In this document: in pieces, positions 1-12,418 of the stretch
Layout of the letters: the number at the start of each line of letters is the position of its first letter
Position numbering within the stretch: the first letter of the stretch is position 1
Assembly (NCBI GenBank): GCA_022496185.1
Contig: WTXG01000040.1
Coordinates: forward strand, 62,001-126,000
Reading direction: 5' to 3'
DNA length: 64,000 nt
Origin: Multifurca ochricompacta
Lineage: Eukaryota; Basidiomycota; Agaricomycetes; Russulales; Russulaceae
Made by a program: the position numbers and the translations under genes
Notes under the pieces: generated by a model
What the model was told of the DNA's origin: nothing
The model's input: only the letters and a program-made list of their open reading frames with translations
Databases searched by the model: none

Positions 1-135
1 CGAAGGTTTAAAAAGAAAAGCACTGAGTGGGAATCAGGGGATTGGGAATAGGTAAGTATAAGAGAAAGAGTCCAAATACGGACAAGCAGGAGGAAAGATA
101 CGATTTCTATAGAACGGAAGATTGAAGTACAATTC

Positions 136-3058
136 CTAACTTCCTGGTCTTAAAGAGTCAGGCTCATGTATGACAACATCCATTGCAGTTCTAGAAAGCA
201 AACATAAGATTAACCAGGTAGAGTAACATAGACCAAAACAAATTAAACGATACCTTAATGTCAGTACATGCTGGGTTTCAATGTCTGTCAGTGTCAGAGC
301 CTCAACCATATGCACACCCGGCAAAAGTGCAAGGAATGCCATCCTTACAGACTGGCATGTAGCCGGCCGCAATGGCCTGCCAACATCGCCACTTGATTAG
401 CCAGCAATAAACAGAGAGCTAGGAAAATGAACGCACCCGATGCGCACCCGACCATCCAAAGGCACAATTCCAGGGCCCGACCCACCGCCCCTGCTCCCCT
501 CGCGACACTCCCTTTCCCTCCTTGCTCATGGCCCTGTCGCCTCCGCCTACGTTCCAAAAAACTCACCTCGAAGCGGCGCGTCCATGCACTCTGGTTAAAC
601 ACAAAAATATCCAGCGCAAACTCATCAAGCGGTACAAGTGGTCGCGCGCTCGTGCCCGTGTTACAGTGTAGCCCAACACTCACAATGATGCGTTCGCGCT
701 CCGGCACCGTTGATGTAGACGGAACCAGTGCGAGAGGAGAGGGAGACGGTCGAGTAGGCGCAGAGGGCGATGCTCCACCGCGCGGGAGTTCGACAGCGGC
801 ACTGGGGATGCGCGCCGCTCCCCATGATGCAAGGGGACCTTGTGTGCGCGGCGTCACAGGTACGGGTGAGCTCTTTGAGTACGCGGGGTACGCGGGCGTC
901 GTTGGTGGCAGCGGGATACCACCTCCGTCACTCATGAAAGCCTCATCGTTTTCTCCCACTGGTAGCATCTTGCTGAGCGATACAGGTGGTGGAATGCCAG
1001 GGCTGGGCGGGGGTTCGTATGTCGTATGCGGCACACTGGTCATGGCAGCTGCAATGCTGGGTGGTGTGTATGAGAGTTTTGAGAGTGGACTCGAACTGGA
1101 TGGTACACTTCCACCGGAGCCAAGTGCACCGGTGGAGCCACGGAACGGAAGTACAAGCGGTGAAGCCGCGAAACGGGACCGGACGACGCTGAAAAGTGTT
1201 TGCTACCCGCAACAGGATTCGACTGGACCTGCTGCTCGGAAAAGGACATGGAGATCCGTGGCGTGGAGGTCGGGAAAGGTGATGGTGGCTCTGGCAGGAC
1301 TTCGCCTTCGGTTCCCGCAACCGGTGACCTCTGAGGCGCAAGATCGAGAACACAATTCCAACGGGAGGGAAATGTCTTTGTCGGAAATACGTATTCATCG
1401 TCCCTCTTTTCATCGCGCTGCGAGCATGCACCTGAAAAAAACGGGCGCCCGGACACGATGATGGTGACTGGCCGTTGCAACTCCTCGCCTACAGTGGACG
1501 TCGATGTACCTAAGAAAAGTGTTTCCTTTTCGGATATGGGAGCGCTAAGCAGCTCGACTGCGAATAGCAAGTTGTACTGCTCACGCGAACGCAAATGAAT
1601 GGGGAAAATCTCTGATAGTGATTTTCCGGCCCACGGGAGAAGGCGCACGCGGGCACCGCCTGCACCACCGATGAAGACGTCGACACCGTCAACCGAGAAT
1701 CCCTCAGGTGCTTCCCCCGGGTGTTCGAGCTCAACACAAAGCATAACCGTGCGTTCTGCGTGGCCAGCTGCGAGTGCATCATCGAGGCCTGTGTCGGGAT
1801 CGGTAGCATCAAGCAATATATAGGGGACAAAGACGGTACGCATGCGAACGCGGAAACCGGAGACAGCAGGAAGAGTACGGCGGAAGGACTTGCGAAGTGT
1901 GGCTCGAGTAGCGAGAGAGGGGCTGACAATGAATCCGTCAGCTATGGGAGGAGGGGAGGATGGGAGAGCGAAGTCCCGTTGGCGTGTCCTGGCGCTAATT
2001 CGGGTGCTAGGTAGGGAAAGGGGGGAGGGAGCATTTGCGAAGCTCGGTGCTATATCCGTTAAGTGTATTGCAGACGAGGAACAAATATATGCGTACCTGA
2101 AGAAAGCCCCTCAAGGAGGTTGACCTCCTCCAAGCCGTGATAAGATTTGTTGTACTCGTACACGTCACTGAAGGACTCTGTGCGCGCAGATGTTGGGGAA
2201 TTGGGAAGACCTCCTGCTGCTGCGAGCATTGCTGCGAGCTCATTCCTGACTGCTGTCACGGGCACTGGTTTCTCCCGTACGGTTATTGACGCGGTAAGAC
2301 AAAGCAATGGGTCTGGCGAAGGTAACCGCAAGAATGCTGCCAAAAGCGTGAACATCTGGGACTAACTTAAAAGTTGGTGAAAACGTACCAACACTAACGC
2401 ACATCCGGTAAACAGCAACCCATACACTCGTGCTGTCATCCCATAGGAGTGCAAAGGCGTCTCTATTTTCCAAATCTTTCACCTTTGCGGGATCCGGCTC
2501 CTCTCCCCACATTCTTGATGCAAGTGTGACACCCTCGGCGCGCACATATCGGCGGTCCTGCTCCGCAGTCACGGGCGTAGGATTTGGCGTATTCAACGGG
2601 AATATGCTGGGAGGGACGTGAAGGCTACCATTCCCCGCATTTGCCTTGAGAGATGTTGCGCGGGCGGGGTGCTTAATCGGGGGGCGGAGGGGACGGGGAC
2701 AGGGGCAGGGGATATGTAGGCCGCATCGTAAGATACTTGGGTATGAACGAGAAATGAGAGAAGAGAAATGGGGGGCATTGTGGGATCAACAGGTGAATCC
2801 TCTGGCTGCTCCAAGCGAAGGACAAAGAGAAAGTCGAGGTGTTCATCTGCAAAGTATGTGAAGTGAATAAAGAAAGTGAGAGACCGAGCTCGAAAAAAGA
2901 TATCAACCGAAGAAAGCTCGCTTGCGCTCAATTTCTTCTGAGCTTAATCTCTGTAGCCATGCGCCATGATCAGTACCCTGCGTTGGGAATTCGAGGGTTA
3001 AATTCGGAACGACAATATCGAGCGTCGATGAGCTGATGATTTCTTCAAAGGTTGCCAT
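136..3058 (-). CDS. TRS65: TRAPP-II trafficking complex subunit Trs65-like, multi-exon
   Basis: This gene likely encodes a Trs65-family subunit of the TRAPP-II tethering complex, which acts in late Golgi traffic. The chosen start reads MATFEEIISSSTLDIVVPNL; an in-frame ATG at 3136 is an alternative. Visible GT–AG introns are 2847–2907, 2645–2736, 377–436 and 191–253. Splicing the last two joins GIVPLDGRVRIG to PLRPATCQSVRMAFLALLPG and then to a tail ending TAMDVVIHEPDSLRPGS. That order (a basic RRFEVSFLERRRRR block, a VRIGPLRP…CQSVRM block, then a VVIHE tail) is what I recall of fungal Trs65 C-termini. The centre is Pro/Ser-rich. Exon joins near 2350–2400, 1040–1240 and 440–560 need frame changes whose introns I could not fix. 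The family call rests on memory of the family, not on a search. Confidence 0.65.
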
Positions 3059-3199
3059 CCCACGCGATGTGGAGATTGCGAAGGAAGCCAGAGGGTCCGA
3101 GGCCGGGAAGTTCTTTCTAAGCCCACCCCTACTCATTACTACTGTACTACTCGTACTCGTAGTACATCATCATCATCCAGACATCAACCTGTCAACGCA
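3059..3199 (-). promoter_or_regulatory. Very short gap between SQS1 stop and TRS65 start
   Basis: Both neighbours are on the minus strand. Only about 140 bp (63 bp if the ATG at 3136 is used) separate the SQS1 stop from the TRS65 start. The TRS65 promoter must therefore overlap the SQS1 3' UTR and terminator. The segment carries a run of ACT/CAT/GTA-like triplets around 3130–3180. No clear TATA box is seen. Confidence 0.4.
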
Positions 3200-6163
3200 T
3201 CAACTCTTGCTCGCACCGAGGCCTAACTTTGTTGTTTTAATAACGGCCACCAACGGTATCTCTAGACCTCCGACTGCTCCGATCAAGTTCCCTCTTCCCA
3301 TCCCATGGTAGACAACATCCGGAAACCGACATTCGACCCGTCTAATTTTGGAGCCGCCTTAGAAAGTGGTCATTAGTATATGCCGGTTTATAAACCCTGG
3401 GAGTGGGAGGGAGGGAGTAGAAATACCTCGCCTACTACCTCGCCATCACGCGGTCGTATCCCACCAGCCCTAACTTTACCCTTTCCACCCTTTCCGTCTC
3501 TGTGAGCAATATTAGAAGTCATTGGTGGTCTTCCCAGGATCCGTGCGATCTTTTTCTCGTTTACCCTCACCCCGCTGAGTGTCGTTTTAAGCAAAGTCGT
3601 GAAGCGATCATTTCCGTTCCCCTGGCTTTTGCTTTTAAGACTGAACGCGTGTGCGAGTTCGTGCACTGATTTGCGCATTTGCGGGGCCATTGGGGGGAGA
3701 GACAATGTAGAAGTCCCACCGATATCCGCAATGAAACGCCTCATGTGACCAACGATGGTCTCTAGATTCGTAGGCACAACTGAGGCAGCCGCAAGTCTGG
3801 CTTTGCGCGCCTTCTTGCCCCCTTTCTTGAAGACGAAAGGATCTGCAATGGCTGCGAATCGCTCCAGCTCGCGCAGACGTTTGCGCTCGGCCTTCTTCGC
3901 GCGATCGCGTTCCCATAAATCATGAAGCTTTTCGGGAATATATTTGTCTTTCTTTCGCCCTGGATAAGGAAACTAGGCAAAAGTACAAAAGGATGCATTT
4001 AGACACGTACTTGTAGGGCTGCCGGAAATGTCGACGTCGACTTTGAACTTGCCGTTCTGAATCGCGTGAAAGATGCGATTTCGCTGCCTACGATCATGAG
4101 AGCGAAGAATCTCGTCATTGTCATCCAGAAAACCCTAAAATGAATCCATCAACGACAAGCAGGGAACGTTGGAAGATTACCAACTTGTATTTTAGCTATA
4201 ATGCTATCTTCATTGTCGTCGTCAGAGTCTGAATCATCGATCTCCCGTTCTTGGTTCAACTCTTCACGCAATACATCCTCGATGGGGTGTGTCTCCGCCC
4301 GCTTGCGAAGCTTTTCAAGACGCGCTTTGAATGACGCTTTCGGCGTCACTTGCTCGTCCGAAGAGCTTTCGTCCTCATCCTCAGCTCCAGAAGAGTCGCC
4401 CAGAGCTACGTCACTCTCCCCGGGTGTCAGGATCCCCTGCGCATCGTCTGCCAGTTCCAACTCATCGTCTTCGTCCCCATTTACATCGTTGTCTGTTCTT
4501 CCCCCGCCGTTACCCTCCGAATCATCCTCCTCATCCTCCGCACGGATCCTTGCCTCGTCGTCCAAGTCACCAGCGCTAACGTGCACCTGCCCAGCGGTGC
4601 CCATGCTTCTTACGAATGCCTTCATGGCGGCAACCTCCACATCTTGATCTACGACCATACCGCCATCTTCATCGTTCTCTTCTGAGTCTTCTGAGGTCGA
4701 ACCTCCCCAGTCAATGTCTGAATCACCACGGCGCTGCTCCTCCCGCCGCGGGTCTAGCTCGCGCAGGGCAGCCTCCGCCTGGATAGCGCCGAATGAACCA
4801 AACATAGGATGCCGCTCCTTGCGCCGCTGTGCCATGCGATGCGGCCATCGTGGACGATGTGTAGGCCGTGGAGAACTGGAAAGGGCAGAGAAAGAAATGT
4901 CTTTAGCGGCCAAGGTAGGTGCAGGTGCCGGAGCTGGGGCAGGTGAGGATGCTGGGATGTTTTCGAATATGGGATTTGGTGGAAGAGCCGTGGATTGCGG
5001 GAACTGTGGTCCTGGCTGACTGACGCAGTAAGCGGGTTAGCGTCAGTTGCGAAAAGAACGGTTTCCGCATCTGCCGAAGTTTGGATGGGGCCCAAGACAC
5101 GCTTGCCATTTCGGGGATGAGGAGCAACATATACGATAATTTCTTCATCATCGTCAACGTCGTCGCCTAATACATGAGCCTCAGGGCGATCGACGGGGAT
5201 GCGATTACCAGACGACGGCGACTCTCGTATTGGTGATGGCTTGGTATCGACATAGAAGCCGGTGGATTGGTCTTCGACTGTCATTACCGCAGTCTGGTTT
5301 TGCGATCGCACAGCGCTCGTACCAGTGGTTTTATTCAGGAAGGCAGATCCTGCCTCGGTTAACTTCCCTAAGTCCGCAAAATCGATCTCCAGGAGCTCTT
5401 CCGAGTCGGATTGTAATTCAGATGAATTTTGGCCTGCACCACCGCCATGGAAGATTCTATAGATCCGCTCAGCTGTTGGAACATGGTCCACCTCTTGTTC
5501 ACCTTAAAAGAAAGCAATTAGTATTATTAAAGTCATGTAGCAAAGGGGCAGGTACACCAACCTGATTCTTCAGCTACAGGCTTGAATATTTCCTCCTCCT
5601 CGAGAAAAAGTGTTGGAGTCGCCTTGGACCGCACGAAGGTAATGGGCTTCAAGAGCGGTCTGTCTTGATAGAGCAACTGTGAAAGAGACGCATTTCCGTA
5701 GCGTAGTTTCGATTTAAAATGGCTCTCCCGGTCGCGATCTTTCGGACCCAATAACTGATTGACCCACTGACCACGCCCACGTTGTAGCCTGTTTCCCCTG
5801 GAGGAAGAGCTGCTGGCTTGTACAGGACTTGAGCGCCTTAAGTAGCTGTCAGAGTCCATGTCATCAAAAATCGGTATTCTTCCTCCATTCATTTCATGCG
5901 CATTGCGCCTACCCCTGGGGTCTGCGCTGATAATGAAGCTTTAAAGGTTTGCCAGAAAAATTGGACGTACGAAAAGGCGTAGAATCAATGACGAAATCAC
6001 CATCAATTTCGTGTATCGCCATGTAGCCTAATCCACGCCCTCTTCCTCTGCCGTGACCTCCACGTCCTCTACCACCACCACCGCCATCACCGCGACTGAA
6101 GCCCCTACCCCTGCCAGGGTAGCCGCGGCCTCCACCACGCCCACGTTGTTTTCGGCCCGCCAT
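3200..6163 (-). CDS. SQS1: SQS1-like R3H and G-patch splicing factor
   Basis: This is an Sqs1/Pfa1-type protein. In yeast the family binds and activates the DEAH helicase Prp43 through its G-patch, in splicing and ribosome biogenesis. Starting at the ATG at 6163, the N-terminus is a long Arg/Gly tract. Next come an acidic Ser/Asp/Glu-rich middle (about 4150–4700), a basic stretch with WERDRAKKAERKRLRELERF, and an R3H-type segment (VHELAHAFSLKSKSQG, then RFTTLLKTT). After an intron at 3358–3426 the last exon gives a G-patch: NVGFRMLSTMGWEEGN, LIGAVGGLEIPLVAVIK, TTKLGLGASKS, stop. Other introns are 5837–5912 and about 5502–5565, with possible ones near 5030 and 3980. The domain order matches the family well. 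It shares a divergent promoter with the USE1-like gene. Confidence 0.9.
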
Positions 6164-6424
6164 ATTTCCGCGCCACGGCTCGAATAGCCCACTACACGTC
6201 TAATTGACTGACGCTGACGCAAAATCAAAGGCAGTCGGTTGATTTTCTGTCCCTTGAGATCTGAATTAACGGAACAGGTTGGTGCTCTGGATAGTCGCTG
6301 GCCAAGGTGGGGGCTGTGGCTTGAGAAGTCGACTGCGTGCGATTGGCCTGGGCGACACCGGACCGGTCGGACCGGCAGCTTCGTTGTGCTTCTGAGGAAC
6401 TCAACGTGCTGTGACCAGACCATC
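6164..6424. promoter_or_regulatory. Divergent promoter between SQS1 and USE1
   Basis: A 261-bp interval separates the ATG of the minus-strand SQS1-like gene (6163) from the ATG of the plus-strand USE1-like gene (6425). It has no gene of its own and no clear TATA box. It presumably serves both genes. Confidence 0.55.
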
Positions 6425-7489
6425 ATGAACATCCCAGAACAAGTTCTTCACGACCGCGTTAATCTCGTCCGTCTCACGAGACGCCTCGAGAACTCAGTCA
6501 ATGAACATAATTGGGATTCCGAACCAAGTACAGCGCTTTGGCTCAAATCGGAGGGATTACTTCAGGTGAGCCCGTTCCTAACTTACTTTTTCACACATAG
6601 CATGTAGATTCAATATGTGGTTGGCCCATGTCTAGCAACTTAAACATGCAAGGAAGCTATGACTAATGTGGAGTTCTATAATGAGGCCCACCCTTCATCG
6701 TGGGTTCTTTCCTGGTTCTCGAGTCAACTTTGGCTTAAATTAGCAGTCATGCAGAAAACTTAAGCGACGTCTCACAGACATTCGTGGCTTACTGGACAAG
6801 CTGGACGCATTCATGCTATCAGTTAATGAGGTACGTCGTCACCAATCCTGCAGACGTACTTCTTCCAAGCTCAGCCGTGAGATGATCTAGCGGGTCGCCC
6901 CCGAGCCTCCACGATTTGTGCCTTTCCTTTCCACCTTGCCCTTTTCACCTCCATCTTTCCAAAAATCCGATTTGCCAGTAGTTCAGCGCCTAGCCCCACC
7001 GTCTGACATCACCACTGTACTCTCCCGGAGGTGGAGCCTGTAGCAGAAGTCGACCTGCTTCTTGGTTCTGCCGACGATGATCCAATTTCCCCAGGTTCTA
7101 CAGCCGGTGCAGGTGCTGCGGCGACATCCCTTTTCCCTCCCAAGTTTGGCGCGTCTGCCTCGTTTTCGACGGCTGATGCTGCACCCACACAAGCACTAAT
7201 GCAGCATAGCACGGCGCTGCAAGAAGAACTCTCTGCGCAGCTCGCACAAATGGCCGGTCAACTTCGACGAAACGCCGAGCATTTTTCGAACGCACTTGCC
7301 GCGGATCAAGCGGTGCTGCGCAATGCAGAGGAGAAGACGGGTGCGAATTACGATGTGATGAAGCGAGAACGTGTTCGGCTGCGCGATCACCGTGGCAAGA
7401 GCCTCGGAACAACGTGTCTGACAATAACGAGTGTTCTCGTCGTTGCAATTGCGTTTCTGATCACCTTCTTTATTATTCGGTTTACATGA
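6425..7489 (+). CDS. USE1: USE1-like ER SNARE, four exons
   Basis: The product resembles USE1, a tail-anchored Qc-type SNARE that acts in Golgi-to-ER retrograde fusion with Sec20, Sec22 and Ufe1. The exons I infer are 6425–6565, 6765–6830, 6891–6977 and 7031–7489, about 250 residues, which is close to the usual family length. Exon 1 has the N-terminal helix (NLVRLTRRLENSVNEHNW). The last exon carries a SNARE-like heptad region (ALQEELSAQLAQMAGQLRRN … ALAADQAVLRNAEEKTGANY) and a single C-terminal hydrophobic anchor (ITSVLVVAIAFLITFFIIRF) followed by the stop. The intron 6978–7030 is a clean GT–AG; the AG at 6764 is chosen to keep the frame. It is head-to-head with SQS1. Confidence 0.8.
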
Positions 7490-8052
7490 GTGGGCCCATA
7501 CAGAACTCTTAGTAATTATATTATCCCCAACAAGCTGGGTATCTGCCCTTATTCTTTATGGCGATAGCCTATCCTACACAAAGTCAAGCATTGCATTGAG
7601 AGACAGAACGCAGTACAGGTGTCTGGCTTAGAGAAAGGGTTGGACGCTTTCAGACGTCCGGTTGGTGTTGCGCTGCCTGGACAGAAAGGGGGAGAGAGTT
7701 CTGTGTTCCGGTGTGTGTCCAAGTGTTGACTCGGAAGGCTCTCATTGACGTTGACAAGACTCTCATTGACATTGACAAGTCTACCCCCCCCTTCGTCAAA
7801 GTGCTAACAGCCAGCCATGCTAACAGCCATCCAACCGAGTCAGACTCATGCGGTGGCGGAAGCGCGGAGGCTGAACTGCTTATATAAGCCTTTGGTGGTG
7901 TGTTGGTGTGGCATGGATGCCATGAGGCAACCATTATCCCTTTGCCCCTTTGACCTTGACCACTCCGTTATACGCTATACATTGTTTACTCAGTAAAACC
8001 CCCCTCTAAGATCTTTATCACAGCTTACTAGTAGTAAGCCTTTTAACATACC
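7490..8052. other. Intergenic region, likely promoter of the next gene
   Basis: There is no ORF I would support here. The segment contains a short direct repeat (the CTCATTGACnTTGACAAG motif near 7741–7780), a C-run near 7786, and TATATAAG at about 7880. The TATA lies about 170 bp upstream of the next ATG. Confidence 0.4.
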
Positions 8053-8816
8053 ATGAGATTGACCATTCCTCTCCTCGTCGTCGGCGCTGGTTTCGGTATG
8101 TCCTATCATATCACGAGATGTGCTTAGTTTGCGACTCATCTCTGGGGGTTCTGTTATGTAGCCACCGCCAATCCCCTCAGAGTCATGATTGCGACCACAG
8201 AGGTTTCTGCCTTCCGCTTGGGCCATCCTGCCACAAATGTGGGTCCTGCTGTCAGCGCAGACGTCAAGCCAACCAAGATGCGCCATCTCTGCAAGAACAT
8301 GCAGAAAGCGGTTCAGAATACGGCCTCTCGTATCCTCAGCGCCATTGGCATCAGTGGCCCCTCGCTTTCCGTTACCACCCCCGTCCCTGAGGGTGGCATC
8401 AGTCGCGTTCAGATCACCCATCATAAACTTGTTCCGATCCCGATGATCGAACCCTTTATGGTCAATGCGGGAGGCAAGCCTCCCCATCAGGATGTTTCTG
8501 TGATGCATTATGGAGTGCACAAGGACATCAAGGACACTCATTATCGCGGCCCGTTACTCCACCGTGTTCACCGTGCTCTGATGTTACTCGGACCTTGGGA
8601 GGGGCGTATTGTCGCCTTTGTCCTCGGTGAGTGGTATCAATGAGTGGGTGGGATGACTTGTGCTGATTGCGCTTCTTGATGGTAGGATGCGGGATAGGCG
8701 TACTTTTGCGTATGTTCTGGGTCTTGACCGTCTTGGCTGTGCGTGCCTTCCGCAGTACCCCTGAGCCCGAGGAGGAAGCGATATTTGTGTATACAGATGA
8801 GGCCCCGTCTACATAG
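8053..8816 (+). CDS. Conserved-looking protein with signal peptide and C-terminal membrane segment
   Basis: Three exons (8053–8095, 8162–8626, 8686–8816) are joined by clean GT–AG introns of 66 and 59 bp. The protein has about 212 residues. It starts with a signal peptide (MRLTIPLLVVGAGFATA). A Ser/Pro/His-containing luminal part follows, then a block HRVHRALMLLGPWEGRIVAF that runs into a hydrophobic span (VLGCGIGVLLRMFWVLTVLA). The tail is short and acidic (PEPEEEAIFVYTDEAPST). I recall proteins with a similar LGPWEGR…FVLGCGIGVLLRM block in Agaricomycetes, all without known function. A type I single-pass membrane protein of the secretory pathway is the simplest reading. The function is unknown. 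Confidence 0.75.
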
Positions 8817-9427
8817 AGATCAACGAGAAAAGGGGGTCTGAAGCCACCATCACTGAGGAGAACCGAGCCTAGGTAGTAACCAAATTGATTCTTTCAGCCT
8901 CAATCGATCCAGGCCATATCGTTCTTCTTTTTCTTACAAAGAATATCAGTCTCTTACTACGGAATTCCCGAATACTCTGCTCCCATGACAAATATATATA
9001 TATCGATTGTGGTTACTTTTACTTTTACTTTTACTTTTACTTTGCCGTTGCCAATGTCCCTAGCTAGGCCTAGCCCTAGGCTCAGAAGAAATGAAATGAA
9101 TGGACTTGACTTGACTAAATTCACGTGACTGTTGGATGTGTGACGAGAGGAGAGGAACGGAGGCGGAGGAAGCCTGATCCCTGAACCTCTCCTCCACCCA
9201 CTTTTTTCCACGTTCGTCCCCGGCGTTTGTGTCAGCCCACATCACTAGTCATTCTTGATTACCCTTAACATTCTTCTCTTCAAGTAACGACCCAGTTTCC
9301 TCCTTATCGTTCCTGTTGTTGGTGGTTTTGAAATACCAGACGTTTCCTTAAGGGTACGTGAACATGCTCTGAGAAACGTGGCAACTGCTCATACCCGTGC
9401 ACAGCCCCACCTGCTGTGGGTCGTTCC
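8817..9427. other. Intergenic region with TTTAC microsatellite
   Basis: No gene is seen. The segment contains TATATATATA at about 8994 and a tandem of about six CTTTTA units at 9014–9043. It runs into the probable 5' UTR of the gene starting at 9428. Confidence 0.4.
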
Positions 9428-12418
9428 ATGTCGGTGCGGCAAAACAAAAAACGTAAAGCGAAATCAAACCGCGAGCGTACCATCACCGCGCTTACCATCA
9501 TCGAAGATATTCCCTCCCACCTGAAGCTGTCTCCTTTTTCTATCGCAGACCACGATCAGGTACAACCTACTGCTCCACTTACCTTTCCGTTCCCCGTCAC
9601 ATCGTCATCTGGTAGTGTTGTAGGCAACCCTGTGGCCGCTAGCCCTCAAGTCGTCGCCTCACCGATTTATTTGCATCATCCGAGTGTCCGTTACGAATCA
9701 TTTCTAACCGGAATGCAACACCCCCAGCAGGCCCATTTTTTCCCCAATCCCTCCCTTCCCCCAGGCCAGGGTGACCTGGAAGCTCTCGAGCGCCTCAAGG
9801 ACACCATAAAGAACAATCAACATGAGATTTTCCGTGCGGTACCGCGGCCAGCTGCGCTTGCCAGCTTATACAAAGGCCCGTTACCATCCTTGGCCCTGGT
9901 CCCGTACACGCTGAACAGATCCCAAACAACTCATCCGAGAAACCCACGACAGCGTCCTCTAGCCCGGGCTTCACTGGTGACGCTCACCATTCTTACTCTT
10001 CGTCTGCTATTCAGAGTGCCACATCAACCAGAGATCAAGGCAATGTTAGCGCACCTTCGAGGTCGGGTATTTATAGCAACATGGTGCGCGTCCCTTCACG
10101 TCCCACATCTTGACGACTTTATTCACTGATTTCAACTTGCGTAGGTTTCGTCTACTCCGGTAGATTCTCGAGACCAAAATCGTCCCATGACTGACGGTCA
10201 CACAGGGATGCAATCACATCCTGATGACCGTCACCGCCCAATTGCACCCTCTCAGCTTAGATCCTCTGCTGAAAATGCTCTGAACGACGTCAATGGTGGT
10301 AGTACGGAACCTTCCCGCCGTGATAGTGCAAGCGATATGCAGTCAATTCCGCCACAGCTGCTTTCTTCTCCAGAGAGGCGTCGTTCTGGTGGTGATAGCG
10401 ATCGCCCTCCTGCCTACGCATCAGATAGAGAGCGGCTACCATCTCGTGAAGTGCGGCCGTATGAACGTGAACGAGACTGGGAGAAAGAGCACGAGGGTGA
10501 TCGGATGCATGAACGAGATCGCGAGAGGGAACGAGACCGGCGCTGGAGTTTGAGTGACCCTCGACGCCCCGATTCTGACCGAAGACCTTTTGACAATGAC
10601 CGACGTCCTTCGTCTGATGATCGACGCCTTCCAAGCTATGACCGTCGCCCGCCTCATGTGGTTGATGAAAGGCGACCACTGCCTAACGATGACAGACGTC
10701 CTTCTTACCTTGAAGATAAACGTTCACCTGGTTTTGTTGATCGACGCTTGCCTGATGATCGTCACTTTGCTGACTATGAACGTCGTCCGCTATCAGAAGA
10801 GAATCGCTTTGGGACCGCCCAATCTCAAGATCCTTCCCAAGAACTTCACCTCGGAAACGAGAGGCGGCTTAGTGCAACTCTGGCTTCGAAGACTCGAGTG
10901 CCCGCGGCTCTACCGTCGTCTCCAGCTCCTTCCTCTGGTATTGTTGGTACTCCTGCTACTGTTTCTATGGCTTCTGGTCCTCTTGATCCCACTCAAGGCC
11001 GTGTTGTGACTGGCGAACGTCGACCTACTCTTGCGGGGGGTTCTACCTCGTCAATGGCTTTTGACAGTCAACGCGTTTCGACTTCGCGCTATGTGGTGCC
11101 CTTGGAGGAACGTTCAAACCAGCTGTCTTCCTTACCCGAACGTGTCTCAAGTAGTACACACCCCCAGCTAGGGCAGCGATCCGAATCGATGCGGCCTGGG
11201 ATACTTGTAGAAGGGCGCTTATCGAAGCCTCTGGAAAACCTTAGTGTCACCCCTGCTTCTTTGGGAGGAAGTACGAATCAAGCAGCTGAAGATTTGTCGC
11301 GCGCCCGCGTTTCCGAGCCTTCGCACGCCATTGACTCACGTCCTGGAATGAATAGTGATCGAGAGCGCTTTTCCCTTTCTACTGCAGATGATCGGACGCG
11401 TTCTGTACCTGCTGCCTACTCTCATGCGCTTTCTGTTGGCCGAGATGAATCTAGACTTCAGCCGCCACCACCGCCTCCGCCTCATGTCTCCACTCCTTCA
11501 GGGGTATCATCTGCGCACTCGTCGTTGCCCCTTCGTGCTCGTGAGCCTTCGCGTGAACGGCCGCCTCCCAATTTTCGACCCTATTTTCGCTCTGAGTTTA
11601 GCCGCCCTACTGACGATGACCGCCGTCTAGACGTGCACTCATATCCCTCTGGTGATGGCTTCCGGCGCTATGATGAACGTGGGCGTTGGTCCCCCCCACC
11701 TTATGGAGATAGACGCAGCTATCGTGAATTCTATGATCGTGATCGAACTTCTTGGGATAGCAGCAGCAACAAAGATCGTGCTCGTGATCGCCCGCAACCT
11801 CCACCACAACTTGCGCCTTCTCACTGGGAACGGGAACGAGAACGAGAGCGTGCACGGTATCCTGAGCCTTCATATACTACTAGCGGTCCAGAAAGGAGGT
11901 TTGAAGATCGCGAGCAAGGGAACCGTGAGAGGTGGTATCCATCGTCTTATGATGACCCATCACGAAGGCCACCGCCGCCGCCGCCGCCGGCGTTTGATAC
12001 CTTTTCGCCTCGTGGACGCCCTCGTAGTCCGGGCTCTCCTCGTGAGCACGGTGAGCTGCGACCACCGCCACTAAAGAGGGCACGGGATGATGGCTATGTC
12101 ACGGGAGAAGAGTATTATTCTCATCGTTCATCAGCTCCGCTTAACATTCTATCGGGGAAGGAACCTCTACCGCCACCTCAACCTATACCGATACCAGTAC
12201 CGATACCGATACCTCGTCCTGTATCACCACCACTACTATCACAATTACCACTACCACCTCAACAACAACAAGCACCACTACCACCACCACCGTCTTCGTC
12301 TTCGTCTTCGTCGAGGTATAATAATCACAGTCGATTGCCTCCTGTAGAAAGTTACGTGGGAACGTATGGTGGATATGAGCGTAGTGGTCCTGGTTATGTT
12401 AGGGAAGGTCCAAGATGA
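9428..12418 (+). CDS. Large Arg/Asp/Pro-rich low-complexity protein
   Basis: The first ATG (9428) opens with a basic stretch (MSVRQNKKRKAKSNRERTIT). A more ordered block follows that ends in KNNQHEIFRAVPRPAALASL. A GT–AG intron at 10084–10144 leads to a long second exon. That exon holds about eight copies of a D/E-x-R-R-P repeat (for example DSDRRPFDNDRRPSSDDRRL, residues from about 10560). RE/RD-rich tracts, proline runs and a C-terminal P-Q-S homopolymer region follow. The early block reads like a conserved basidiomycete protein, but I cannot name it; RNA binding or a nuclear role is only suggested by composition. The frame that leads into the intron differs from the upstream frame near 9860–9930 with no obvious intron, so there may be a missed tiny exon/intron or an indel. 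Confidence 0.7.

Noticed and set aside
427..1461. 344-codon open frame on the plus strand
   Set aside because: It lies antisense to the TRS65-like exons, whose minus-strand reading contains the recognisable conserved blocks. It is a shadow.
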